Shown here one piece after another: positions 50,978 to 59,409 of a stretch of 64,000 nucleotides of DNA. Source of the DNA: Enterococcus sp. 9E7_DIV0242 (lineage in GTDB: Bacteria; Bacillota; Bacilli; Lactobacillales; Enterococcaceae); the NCBI RefSeq assembly GCF_002140975.2, contig NZ_CP147247.1, positions 2,392,501-2,456,500 on the forward strand, given 5' to 3'. Numbering within the stretch: the stretch's first letter is position 1; every line of letters begins with the position of its first letter. A program made the position numbers and the translations under genes. The notes under the pieces are model-generated. The model ran no database searches, was not told the DNA's origin, and saw only the letters and a list, made by a program, of their open reading frames with translations.

Positions 50978-51126
50978 ATTTGTCTCCTCCATCCTTTTTA
51001 GTTCAGCATAGCAGATGCCCTACACCTTTGTAAAATCCAATCCCCAACGCACAGCTAGAATGAGAACGAATGATTCTTCTCTGTTAGTCTCTACCATCAC
51101 TACAAAAGGAACAATTCGTTTAAAAC

Positions 51127-51165
51127 AGAGAACCGTGAGACAAAGGCTTTGTCTCACAGTTCTCT
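51127..51165 (-). terminator. Terminator of the GH4/EIIC operon
   Basis: A 19-bp stem with one mismatch (51127-51145 with 51147-51165), with GTTTTAAA after it on the minus strand. Confidence 0.78.
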
Positions 51166-51217
51166 TATTTCTTCTTTTATTTATATATTCTCAGTCTATC
51201 TAAGGAAAAATCTCCAC

Positions 51218-52564
51218 TTACTCCACAGGTTGATTTTCTTCAAACCATTGCTTGAATTGCGGCAGATAGGCTTGATTCGCCCATAGCATATCTGTCAATA
51301 CCGCCTGTGCTTTGTCACTATCATTGACTAACGGATTGATCGTCAATGCTTTCAGCGCTGCTAAATAATTCCCTGTAACCCCTGCTTCAATGACTAACTC
51401 TTCATAGGCCTTCATCAAGGAAATTTGGCCTCTGACACTCGTTTCCAGCTTACCAATAGTAACTGGTAATGCCCCCCGATGTGTGACTACACAATTGCAT
51501 TCAATTGCTGTATTATCCGGCAGCTCTGGAAGTGTGCCATTGTTTCTAACATTTACATAATGAATTTTCCCGTCACCATTATAAATCGAATCGATCAAAT
51601 TAACAGCTGCCTCGCTATAATGAGCACCCCCACGTTCTTCAAGCTGTTTAGGCTTCACTGCCAGCTCTTGATCCTTATATAATTCAAACAACTCTTTCTC
51701 TGTTTGAGTAACGACCTCCCCACGTGTTCCTTCTTCTGTCGCTGCACGTTTGCAATCTGCCAGCATTTTTTCTCGTGTATAGTAATACTTCAAGTAGCCT
51801 GCTGGAATCATGCCGACTGCATCCAGTATCTCATCTGGAAACGAAAAATTCGGAATATTTTTTGCTGAGATTTCCGTACCATCTTTGATTTTTTCAATGA
51901 CCTCCCCGGTCACCTCTCTGCCATTGACATAGATGTTTTTCCCAAAAACAAAATGATTCAGCCCCGCAAATTCAACCGATACATTTGCTGCTTCTGTTTC
52001 ATATAGCTTCGCGATTTTATTGACGATCCCAATTGGAATATTACATAATCCGACCACTTTGATCGTCGAATGCTTCAACACTGTCTCCGTGATTATACCG
52101 GACGGATTAGTAAAGTTGATCAGCCAAGCCTCCGGACACAGTTCTTCCATATCCTTACAAATATCTAAAATCACTGGGATCGTTCGTAAAGCTTTCATGG
52201 CACCTCCTGCACCATTTGTCTCTTGACCAATCAAATCGTATTTCAATGGAATTTTTTCATCTCGAATCCGCGCAGGAAGCAACCCAACCCGAAACTGTGT
52301 GGTCACAAAGTCAGCATCCTTCAATGCTGCTCTTCGATCTAACGTCAGATGGATCTGGATTTCTGCTCCTGCTTTTTCTACCATTCGCTTAGCTAAACCA
52401 CCAACAATCTCTAGTTTTTCTTTTCCTTCTTCAATATCAACAAGATAGATTTCCTTAATTGGCAACAATCCATCGAGCTTCTTTTGAATAAACCCCTCAA
52501 TAATTTCTGGCGTATAGCTTGAACCGCCGCCAATCGTTACAATTTTCAATGCATCTTTAGACAT
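51218..52564 (-). CDS. GH4 family 6-phospho-beta-glucosidase
   Basis: 448-residue NAD- and metal-dependent glycoside hydrolase. VTIGGGSSYTPEIIEGF at the start is the nucleotide-binding loop; INFTNPSGIITE and GLCNIPIGIV (metal-binding Cys near residue 172) and NHFVFG follow the CelF/LicH/ChbF pattern. It cleaves phosphorylated cellobiose or chitobiose in the cytoplasm. AAAGGAGAAAG precedes the ATG. It is the second gene after EIIC (43 bp gap); with a ChbG-type deacetylase next door, deacetylated chitobiose 6-phosphate is a likely substrate. Confidence 0.9.
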   Translation of the reverse strand: MSKDALKIVTIGGGSSYTPEIIEGFIQKKLDGLLPIKEIYLVDIEEGKEKLEIVGGLAKRMVEKAGAEIQIHLTLDRRAALKDADFVTTQFRVGLLPARIRDEKIPLKYDLIGQETNGAGGAMKALRTIPVILDICKDMEELCPEAWLINFTNPSGIITETVLKHSTIKVVGLCNIPIGIVNKIAKLYETEAANVSVEFAGLNHFVFGKNIYVNGREVTGEVIEKIKDGTEISAKNIPNFSFPDEILDAVGMIPAGYLKYYYTREKMLADCKRAATEEGTRGEVVTQTEKELFELYKDQELAVKPKQLEERGGAHYSEAAVNLIDSIYNGDGKIHYVNVRNNGTLPELPDNTAIECNCVVTHRGALPVTIGKLETSVRGQISLMKAYEELVIEAGVTGNYLAALKALTINPLVNDSDKAQAVLTDMLWANQAYLPQFKQWFEENQPVE

Positions 52565-52607
52565 AGTATCTTTCTCCTTTTAAGTTTTCTCTATTCGTTA
52601 AACGAAC

Positions 52608-54023
52608 TTACGCTTGTTGCTCCTGAACAAAAGCAATTGCTTCTGCTTGCTCCTGTTCCTGTTCTTGTTTTTCAGCTTTGACTGTCTGTTGGTCCAATAC
52701 TCTAAAGAATGGATAGTAGATAGCCAGATTTAGAACAATCAAACCTAAAACAAAGATTCCAGCCCGGAAATCCATTGTTCCTAACGCTGCCCCAATAGGT
52801 GCCGGTGTCGTCCATGGTGTTTCTACGACCCCTTTGCCTATCCAGCCAAAATACATAAAGGTGTAGCCGGCAATCGCATTAATAACCGGGACAAAGATAA
52901 ATGGCAGCATCATGATCGGATTCAAAACAAGCGGCGTTCCAAAAATCAGTGGTTCATTGATATTGAACAAAGAAGGAACAATCGACAATTTTCCAAGCTG
53001 TCTCATTTGAGCAGAACGTGCTCTCAGCATCAATATCGCTAAAGCTAGTGTTGAACCACCACCACCGATTGCAATAATGTATGACCAAAACGGTTGCGTG
53101 AAGTAGTGCTGCAACGGCTCACCATTTGAAAAGGCGGTAGCATTTGCAATGATATAGGCACTCATGAACGGCAGTCGAACAAACTGCGTGATGCTGGCTC
53201 CATGTAGACCAAAGAACCAAAACAGTTGAGCAAGAAATGTAATCAGACAGATGCCGGCTAACGAATCTAAGCCAGTCATAGCAGGAGCCAAAAGCTTCAT
53301 AATTAGTGCGGGTATCAAATCCCCACCCGTCACATTCTGGATGGTCAGACTAATGCCATAAAATAATCCTGTACAAAGGAAGAGCGGTAGGATCGCATCA
53401 AATGATGCCGCAATTGCCGGAGGCACACCATCGGGCAATTTAAAGCGAATATTCTTTTCATTCAAAATTCTCATGATTTCTACACATACGATACTGACAA
53501 TAATAGCGGTAAATATCCCTTTTGCATCCAAATACTGCATAGGCAAACTCAACAGTCCCAACTGCCCAAAGTCCTCAGCGGCCATGTTCTCCGTAAGCTT
53601 ATCCAATGGTACACCTGAGAAAGCTGGGGAAGTAACAAGTAGAAAGGTAACTGTAGATACAATCGAGGCATCCAAGGCTGGAATACCATACTCCTCTGCC
53701 AAATTATGGGCAATAGAAAAGGCAATAAACAGACCCATCAAGCCCATACTCATCATAAACGGCAGCTTCAATGCCGATGCGTTTGCTTGAGCCCAGTCAT
53801 ACCACGCAGACAAGAATCCCGTAAAGATATTTTTCTGAGTCATCTGTTCCGGATTAAATGGTGGTGTCGCGATAATCAAGCTCATGCCTCCTAAAATCGA
53901 CAAAGGGATCGACGATACCATTCCATTTCTCAATGCGGTCAAGTGACGTTGAGCGGCCAGTTTATTGGCAATTGGCAATAAACTTTTTTCGGCCAGCTGA
54001 TTAAACTTATCCATGATACTCAT
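52608..54023 (-). CDS. PTS lactose/cellobiose-type EIIC
   Basis: 471-residue permease with about ten membrane segments: SLLPIANKLAAQRHLTALRNGM at the start, GLHGASITQF near 205 and FNINEPLIFGTPLVLNPIMMLPF near 320 (the Glu/Pro substrate-binding block of the family). It takes up and phosphorylates a beta-linked disaccharide. No EIIA or EIIB gene is adjacent, so it borrows them. A Gln/Glu-rich tail ends the protein. The ATG at 54023 follows AGGAG by 9 nt. Confidence 0.92.
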   Translation of the reverse strand: MSIMDKFNQLAEKSLLPIANKLAAQRHLTALRNGMVSSIPLSILGGMSLIIATPPFNPEQMTQKNIFTGFLSAWYDWAQANASALKLPFMMSMGLMGLFIAFSIAHNLAEEYGIPALDASIVSTVTFLLVTSPAFSGVPLDKLTENMAAEDFGQLGLLSLPMQYLDAKGIFTAIIVSIVCVEIMRILNEKNIRFKLPDGVPPAIAASFDAILPLFLCTGLFYGISLTIQNVTGGDLIPALIMKLLAPAMTGLDSLAGICLITFLAQLFWFFGLHGASITQFVRLPFMSAYIIANATAFSNGEPLQHYFTQPFWSYIIAIGGGGSTLALAILMLRARSAQMRQLGKLSIVPSLFNINEPLIFGTPLVLNPIMMLPFIFVPVINAIAGYTFMYFGWIGKGVVETPWTTPAPIGAALGTMDFRAGIFVLGLIVLNLAIYYPFFRVLDQQTVKAEKQEQEQEQAEAIAFVQEQQA

Positions 54024-54111
54024 TTTTTTCATCTCCTTCGTTTTTTGACAGAAACGAGCACCTGCTGATCAGGCTGGTACTCAATGCTTCGTTTTGTTTT
54101 TCACTACCCAG

Positions 54112-54127
54112 AGTATAGCGCTTCCAA
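54112..54127 (-). promoter_or_regulatory. -10 box and overlapping cre-like site of the EIIC/GH4 operon
   Basis: A minus-strand TATACT (54117-54112) overlaps TTGGAAGCGCTATAC (54127-54113), a CcpA-type cre with two mismatches at its end. Glucose repression of the operon is likely. Confidence 0.5.
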
Positions 54128-54151
54128 TACACCTGAAATCAAAATTTCCAC

Positions 54152-54174
54152 GATTTGGAAATTTTTTCCAAATC
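54152..54174. promoter_or_regulatory. Probable RpiR operator between EIIC and ChbG genes
   Basis: GATTTGGAAA-TTT-TTTCCAAATC, perfect 10-bp arms, in the divergent region of the sugar operons. Confidence 0.68.
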
Positions 54175-54245
54175 ATAAAAATCGACGTTATTTACCCACT
54201 GAAGTCCGTATATTGTAACTAACTGATTTAGAAAGGAGCAGAAAA

Positions 54246-55010
54246 ATGAAATTAATTATCAATGCGGATGACTTTGGTCTCAGTTATGGGCAAAATTACG
54301 GCATCATCGATTGCTTTACGAATGGTGTAGTTGCTTCTACCACTCTTTTGAGTACAGGCCGTGCCTTTGACCATGCTTGTTTACTGGCAAAACAACACTC
54401 GGCTCTCGATATCGGTGTCCACCTGTCATTAGATCTTGGTACACCACTTTCTGATCCCCGCCTCATTCCTAGCCTGCTTGATGATACACATGTTTTCCGA
54501 CGCTATAATCTGGAGGATTCCATCATCGACGTTTCCACGGAAGAAGTCTATATCGAATGGCGCACGCAGATAGAAAAAGTGATCGCTGCTGGATTAACAC
54601 CCAGCCATATCGATTCCCATCATCATATTCATATGATGATGAATGTCTTTCCAGTTTATCTTCGTCTAGCTCGAGAATTCCAACTGGCTATTCGCTTCCA
54701 TCCAAGAAAGTGGACAGAATATCAAATCCTAAAAGCGTGGCCCTTACTTGAAGGTTTGCCTCGTGCCAATCACTTTCTGAACTCCTTTTACGGTACAACG
54801 ATTACGCCTGATTTTTTTGCTCACGTCGCATTAGAGCAAGGTCGTACCTATGAAATGATGTGTCATCCGGCTTATTTGGATCAATGGATCATGGAAAACA
54901 GCAGCTACAATATTCAGCGCTCTATCGAAGCCGAAACATTGCAGCTTGCCAAAACGCACCAATTGATTCAACAGCGTGGCATCGAGCTGATCAACTTTCA
55001 ACAACTGTAA
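54246..55010 (+). CDS. ChbG/YdjC-type carbohydrate deacetylase
   Basis: 254 residues. Metal-binding motifs are NADDFGLS at the start (Asp8/Asp9) and IDSHHHIHMM near residue 124; the C-terminal MMCHPAYLD supplies another His. In E. coli ChbG removes one acetyl group from chitobiose 6-phosphate so that ChbF (GH4) can cut it. Here the gene faces an EIIC-GH4 operon across a palindromic operator, so the same pathway is probable. AAAGGAGC precedes the ATG. Confidence 0.88.
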   Translation: MKLIINADDFGLSYGQNYGIIDCFTNGVVASTTLLSTGRAFDHACLLAKQHSALDIGVHLSLDLGTPLSDPRLIPSLLDDTHVFRRYNLEDSIIDVSTEEVYIEWRTQIEKVIAAGLTPSHIDSHHHIHMMMNVFPVYLRLAREFQLAIRFHPRKWTEYQILKAWPLLEGLPRANHFLNSFYGTTITPDFFAHVALEQGRTYEMMCHPAYLDQWIMENSSYNIQRSIEAETLQLAKTHQLIQQRGIELINFQQL

Positions 55011-55027
55011 TTCCCTTTTCTTCAATG

Positions 55028-55064
55028 AAAAAACACCTTAAGTTCTCAGCTTAAGGTGCTTTTT
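55028..55064. terminator. Bidirectional terminator
   Basis: CACCTTAAG (55034-55042) with CTTAAGGTG (55050-55058), flanked by A and T runs. It overlaps the last codons of the RpiR gene. Confidence 0.8.
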
Positions 55065-55842
55065 CACTAGTTCTTTTTCGTGTATAAACCTCTAAAGCAA
55101 CAATTCCCTTGATTGCTTCAAATGCGTAAGGATACGCAGTAAATCCCTCTAACTCATCATAATAAATGAATTGATCGATATACTTGTTGGTACGAAAGTT
55201 TCGATTGGCTGTAATCATGACGATTTTCGGACGATTGGTTTTGCTTAGCTGAAGATCATGAATCAAAAAACGTTTCAAATGACTACCACCTCTTGAAAAG
55301 AGCAAGATCAACGTCTCATCATCAGCTTCTTCAATATACTCCAACTGCTCCTGAAAGCGTGTCCGAGTGTCCATAACGATCCCACTAGTCAAAAGATCTG
55401 TTTGCAGATTCAACACCACACTTTGAGAATGCAACGAACCAAAGGCTGCAACTTTTGGAAACGAAAGAATATCTTCAGCCAACTTCTGCAGCTCCTGTGC
55501 GTGTATACTCTGTTTCAAAAGCAAAAGATTTTCAATGATTCCATCAATATACGTATCTTTCAGCGCTTCTTCCTTACAACCGGGATAAGCAAATTTTGTA
55601 CTGCCAATATCTGTCCACTGAAAAAACTGGTGCTTCAGTTCGTTAAAATCGCGAAACCCGATTTTCCGACAAAAGCGAGAAATGCTTGAATTGGAAACGT
55701 AACAAGCCTTTGCCAGCTGAGCAATGTTATACCCATGAATCTCTTTTAAATTACTCAAAATAAATCGAGAGATTCGATAATCATTCGTTCCTACCGGTTC
55801 GCTGTTCAATGTCGCCAACAAAATAATTACCATGTTAAACAT
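55051..55842 (-). CDS. MurR/RpiR family regulator of the chitobiose/cellobiose genes
   Basis: 263 residues. The RpiR helix-turn-helix is at about 25-85 (YNIAQLAKACYVSNSSISRFCRKIGFRDFNELKHQFF), and a SIS domain at about 110-240 binds a phosphosugar. It lies next to ChbG and probably acts at the palindrome 54152-54174. GGAGGG precedes the ATG. E. coli uses an AraC-type ChbR for the same genes, so the regulator type differs. Confidence 0.88.
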   Translation of the reverse strand: MFNMVIILLATLNSEPVGTNDYRISRFILSNLKEIHGYNIAQLAKACYVSNSSISRFCRKIGFRDFNELKHQFFQWTDIGSTKFAYPGCKEEALKDTYIDGIIENLLLLKQSIHAQELQKLAEDILSFPKVAAFGSLHSQSVVLNLQTDLLTSGIVMDTRTRFQEQLEYIEEADDETLILLFSRGGSHLKRFLIHDLQLSKTNRPKIVMITANRNFRTNKYIDQFIYYDELEGFTAYPYAFEAIKGIVALEVYTRKRTSEKAP

Positions 55843-56006
55843 TGGCTGTGCCCTCCTTCATAAATGGTTCATCGTGAGCGACTCATCTGCTCGCAGCACA
55901 TATACACAGTCATTCTTTCTCTATCTCTCCACACTATTACCATATCATCTGTTCTCGTTCTGTCAAGACATATCCCAGTTACACGACTATTTTACAAAAA
56001 AATCAC

Positions 56007-56043
56007 AAAAAACGACCTGCACTACACGCTGCATGTCGTTTTT
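56007..56043 (-). terminator. Terminator of the oleate hydratase gene
   Basis: Stem 56007-56021 with 56030-56043 (one mismatch), T run on the minus strand. Confidence 0.78.
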
Positions 56044-56068
56044 CATAGTAGTTAACGCTAGATATATT

Positions 56069-57763
56069 TTATCGAAACATGGTGTGCGTCGCTTTTGCCA
56101 GTACCTTCGGATCTCTATTATGCGGAGTTACCGGCACGATATGTTTGTCCACAGCAAAGAGGGCGTATACAGCCATGCGAGCAGCACGTACGGAGTATTC
56201 TTCGGTAAAAACCATATCTTTCGGTATTTCAACGAACTGACTAATCAGCGCAAAATTAGTGCTGTTATCAGGGACCACCTTTGGACGATCCGACATTTTC
56301 CGAGGTTGAAACTGGGCATCAATGTAGGGCATATATACTGGTATCACATTGATGATATCTCTTTCGATTTCCTCCCAATCATCCTGCCAGCCCATCTGAG
56401 ATACCCATTCATAAAGAATTTCTTCTCCTGTACATTCACGCATCGTCTTTTTGACATAGTCTCCGACCTTATCTGTGAAAATACCATAGCCCCAGAAAAC
56501 CGTCGTATTTGCAGCCTGCTTTCCAAAATGCGGCTGTGCAGCAACCACCGTACTCATCAACCAACTAGAATCCTTCAAAGTCATCAACGCTCCTGAACCC
56601 GGAATGTTGCCCGAAAAGGCCTCGATACGCCTCAATAAGCTGTTCCCTCTGCACGTCACGGTAAAGCTTTGCCAATTTGTTTCTTGTTCATTTCCAAAAA
56701 AAGGCTCCGGATTACCCAAACCCGGCTTCTTCGCCACGATGTTTCGCCAAAGAGTTGCTGATCGAGGCTTTTCCTTGGTTTGAGGTGCCGGTCGTCCCCA
56801 GCTGCCCTCTGTTGAACAATCTGTCATCGTTCCATTGGTCATCATCACAACGTCCTGTTTCCCCAGCGGTACCTTTGTCCCGTCACCCAAAACCAGACCG
56901 GTCACAGTGATTTTTGACCCAGATTTAAAAATCAAGTCAACGACATCCACATTCAACGTAAAATCCACATTTTGCTTTTCCAGATAATCTTTCAGTGGAA
57001 GAATCAAGCTTTCATACTGATTCAACGGTGTCCTTGTTACCCCTTCAAGTGTGTTGAGCCGTGAAAATTCTAAGATCATTCGATTCATATACCGACGAAG
57101 CTCAAATAAGCTGCTCCATTTTTGAAAAGCAAACGTCGTTTGCCACATATACCAAAAATTGGTTTCAAAGAAAGCTGAACTAAACCACTCCTTAATTCGC
57201 ATATTATCCAGCTTTTCTTCCGGCATCGCCAAAAGCCTCATCATGGCCAAGCGATCCTCCTTACTGAAGCCCATCGTATATGTATCGATGATTTCTTGAT
57301 TTCTTGCTACCAATCGCGCCTGTGCATGTGTGGGATGTAAGTTATCAAAATTTAATATTTCTTCCGTCACACTATGGTTCGGCCAACGAAGTGAGGGAAT
57401 ACTACCAAAAAGCTCCCAGAAATTCTCAAACGTTTCTTCATTCAACATTCGTCCGCCACGGATAACAAACCCTTGCTCATTTGAACCAGCCCCATCATTG
57501 CTGCCACCAAGAATAGGACGTCCTTCAATCACATGAATGTTTTTTCCTTCCACGTGTGCGTCTCGAATAAGGTAAGCAGCGGCGGCAAGCATACCAATTC
57601 CTCCGCCAATCAAATAAACATGCTGCTCGTTTGACTCTTGCTGTTTATGAAAATACGATTCCTTTAATGCCCGTTTTTCTGTCTGCTCCGTCTGCATTTT
57701 CTTAGCAAGGTACATCGTTCCTAAAGCTCCCAGTATCGCCAGTGCGGTTCCTCTTTTTTTCAT
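56069..57763 (-). CDS. ohyA: Oleate hydratase (MCRA family)
   Basis: 564-residue FAD-dependent hydratase that adds water to the cis-9 double bond of unsaturated fatty acids. The FAD site is YLIGGGIGMLAAAAYLI near residues 50-65, followed by IHVIEGRPILGGSNDG and RGGRMLNEE; the middle and end are full length. Unusually, residues 5-17 form a short hydrophobic segment (ALAILGALGTMYLA) before a charged linker, suggesting membrane attachment. AGGACGG precedes the ATG at 57763. It follows a TetR gene by 92 bp and is probably induced by fatty acids. Confidence 0.9.
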   Translation of the reverse strand: MKKRGTALAILGALGTMYLAKKMQTEQTEKRALKESYFHKQQESNEQHVYLIGGGIGMLAAAAYLIRDAHVEGKNIHVIEGRPILGGSNDGAGSNEQGFVIRGGRMLNEETFENFWELFGSIPSLRWPNHSVTEEILNFDNLHPTHAQARLVARNQEIIDTYTMGFSKEDRLAMMRLLAMPEEKLDNMRIKEWFSSAFFETNFWYMWQTTFAFQKWSSLFELRRYMNRMILEFSRLNTLEGVTRTPLNQYESLILPLKDYLEKQNVDFTLNVDVVDLIFKSGSKITVTGLVLGDGTKVPLGKQDVVMMTNGTMTDCSTEGSWGRPAPQTKEKPRSATLWRNIVAKKPGLGNPEPFFGNEQETNWQSFTVTCRGNSLLRRIEAFSGNIPGSGALMTLKDSSWLMSTVVAAQPHFGKQAANTTVFWGYGIFTDKVGDYVKKTMRECTGEEILYEWVSQMGWQDDWEEIERDIINVIPVYMPYIDAQFQPRKMSDRPKVVPDNSTNFALISQFVEIPKDMVFTEEYSVRAARMAVYALFAVDKHIVPVTPHNRDPKVLAKATHTMFR

Positions 57764-57855
57764 ACAACACCGTCCTATCATTAAGATAGGTATATGTTAC
57801 ATCATTTCTTTATAAAAGTCTTCAATTTCATTCTAATTAATACGATAAACATCCA

Positions 57856-58434
57856 TCAAATTGATCCATCTTCGTCCTGCTGATAGATTCGATAAGAGAA
57901 AAACTCGATATCCTTCGCCAATCGAAACAACTGTGTTGCAATCGTCAATGGGGTCTCCTGATACCCCTCCTGTATCCAGTTCAGCAGGACACCACTACAC
58001 CCATAGGATAAGAAGCGAGCGTAAAATTCTTTGTCTTCCGGTAACAGCTCTTTGTCCGCATCTATTTGCTCAAAGAGCCCAAACAATAATTGTCTGGTCA
58101 CTGCCGAAAAATCTTTCTGTAAAATATCCGGTCGCGCAATAACTGTATTATAGTAGAAATCCTTTTCCTCAATGATTGCTTTCAGCATCTTCAAGGCCTG
58201 TTCTTCCCAATTATCGATTTTGACATCTCTGGTACTCAAATAGATAAACGCATCCTGTTGATAGATCCAACGAAGTAAATCATATTTATCTGAGAAATGA
58301 TAATAGAACGTCTGACGATTCAATCCAGCTTCCTTTGTCACATCCTGCACACTGATTTTATCGAATGACTTTATCTTGCATAATCTGATTAATGCTTCTG
58401 CTATGGTCCTTTTTGTAGCTGACGATCCGGCCAT
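57856..58434 (-). CDS. TetR family regulator
   Basis: 192 residues. TetR helix-turn-helix at about 10-55 (FDKISVQDVTKEAGLNRQTFYYHFSDKYDLLRWIY), followed by a TetR_C_8-like helical domain resembling DhaS/FakR-type regulators. The ATG at 58434 follows GAGGAGG; in-frame codons up to 58479 lack a site. It is directly upstream of ohyA and probably controls it in response to fatty acids (inference). Confidence 0.87.
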   Translation of the reverse strand: MAGSSATKRTIAEALIRLCKIKSFDKISVQDVTKEAGLNRQTFYYHFSDKYDLLRWIYQQDAFIYLSTRDVKIDNWEEQALKMLKAIIEEKDFYYNTVIARPDILQKDFSAVTRQLLFGLFEQIDADKELLPEDKEFYARFLSYGCSGVLLNWIQEGYQETPLTIATQLFRLAKDIEFFSYRIYQQDEDGSI

Positions 58435-58594
58435 TTCTTTTCCTCCTCTGTCAGAGCCCTGTCTGGTATGCGAAATCAATCCATTTAAATTATTATACTA
58501 TACGTCACACACTTCGAGGGTTTCATTTTAGCAGAGTGTTTTAAATTAGCCAATGATAGTGGAAACTATGACCCTGTCGAAAAAAAGACAACAG

Positions 58595-58622
58595 AAAAAG
58601 GACACCCTAGCTAAAAGTGTCC
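58595..58622 (-). terminator. Terminator after the small-peptide operon
   Basis: GGACAC (58600-58605) with GTGTCC (58617-58622), T5 following on the minus strand. Confidence 0.62.
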
Positions 58623-58652
58623 CTTCTCCCCCTATTATTTAACCAGACCCAA

Positions 58653-58736
58653 TTAAGAACAATCTATCATTGCCCTAACTCTTTTATTATCGACAAATAG
58701 CACTTTAAAAATATTCACCGATAAGAAAAGAGGCAT
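58653..58736 (-). CDS. Possible 27-residue micro-ORF
   Basis: The frame reads from ATG at 58736, with a hydrophobic start (MPLFLSVNIFKVLFVD) and a basic, Cys-containing end (RAMIDCS). It lies between the 68-residue gene and the terminator on the same strand. A GAAAGGGGAG lies about 18 nt upstream, too far, so translation is doubtful. Confidence 0.25.
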   Translation of the reverse strand: MPLFLSVNIFKVLFVDNKRVRAMIDCS

Positions 58737-58808
58737 CCAACCACAACTAACACCATCTCCCCTTTCAAAATAAGTTGTTTATTAGAAAAATCGAATTACC
58801 ATTGATTG

Positions 58809-59015
58809 CTACACAATCTCAGATATTTCAACTTTATCAACCATTTCACTACTTAAGGAAAGAATTTTTTTTTCCCATTTTTTTAACATGATGATCTTGA
58901 ACAGCTCACCATTTAAAACGACCTTCAACAATTTTTCATTTTCCTCTTCATTATGAATGACAAGGTTTTGAACGGTTATTTGTTTAGTTTCTATAGAATA
59001 ATCCACCTTATCCAA
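58809..59015 (-). CDS. 68-residue protein of the peptide operon
   Basis: Not recognised. A beta-rich, charged protein (YSIETKQITVQNLVIHNEE ... KVVLNGELFKIIMLKKWEKK) without a membrane segment. The TTG start is preceded by AAAGGAGGG at 7 nt, an excellent site. It follows the 29-residue peptide gene by 16 bp. It may be an immunity, processing or antitoxin-like partner, but nothing proves this. Confidence 0.65.
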   Translation of the reverse strand: MDKVDYSIETKQITVQNLVIHNEEENEKLLKVVLNGELFKIIMLKKWEKKILSLSSEMVDKVEISEIV

Positions 59016-59031
59016 AAATTAGCCCTCCTTT

Positions 59032-59121
59032 TTACCCAGCTAACCAATGAGCTCCTAACTTAATAAGCATCAATAAACTAAGCAAGCTATATGAATTGAA
59101 TGAGCTAAATAAATTACACAT
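59032..59121 (-). CDS. 29-residue peptide, possible signal or bacteriocin-like peptide
   Basis: The peptide starts MCNLFSSF, has a hydrophobic core (SLLSLLMLIK) and ends LGAHWLAG. TTAGGAGGAAG lies 5 nt before the ATG. It is the first gene after the palindrome-controlled promoter at 59164-59209 and is encoded downstream of an RRNPP-type regulator. Length and hydrophobicity recall short hydrophobic pheromone precursors (SHP, ComS), although the usual Lys-rich start is missing. A small toxin is an alternative. Confidence 0.6.
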   Translation of the reverse strand: MCNLFSSFNSYSLLSLLMLIKLGAHWLAG

Positions 59122-59163
59122 CTATACTTCCTCCTAATCAATTTTTTCTCACTTGTTGAGTAC

Positions 59164-59192
59164 AGTATAGATAAATCTCGCCCACCTCAACA
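59164..59192 (-). promoter_or_regulatory. Promoter of the peptide operon
   Basis: Minus strand: TGTTGA (59192-59187, weak -35), 17 bp, TATACT (59169-59164). The weak -35 abutting a palindrome fits activator dependence. Confidence 0.7.
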
Positions 59193-59209
59193 GGACATAA
59201 ATGTCCTGT
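59190..59209. promoter_or_regulatory. Palindromic operator, RRNPP-type candidate site B
   Basis: ACAGGACAT-AA-ATGTCCTGT, perfect 9-bp arms. The centre is 30.5 bp from the first base of the -10, exactly as at 37667-37710. Confidence 0.78.
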
Positions 59210-59409
59210 AAAAAGAAAATCTCCTTTAATCTTTAACATATTACATACCACATTGTTATGGATAAAAATCAAATTGACAAAAAAAGGCTTTTAGGGAATA
59301 CGATACAGCTATTTTTACACTAAATTACCTAAATATAGACATACTAAAAAATTAATGGATAAGCTATTCGATGAAATAACTTACCCATTAATCTTAGTAT
59401 ATTGTTGTA

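Noticed and set aside
55832..56596. 254-codon plus-strand frame
   Set aside because: It is mostly antisense to the well-supported oleate hydratase gene, has no ribosome binding site and an atypical composition.
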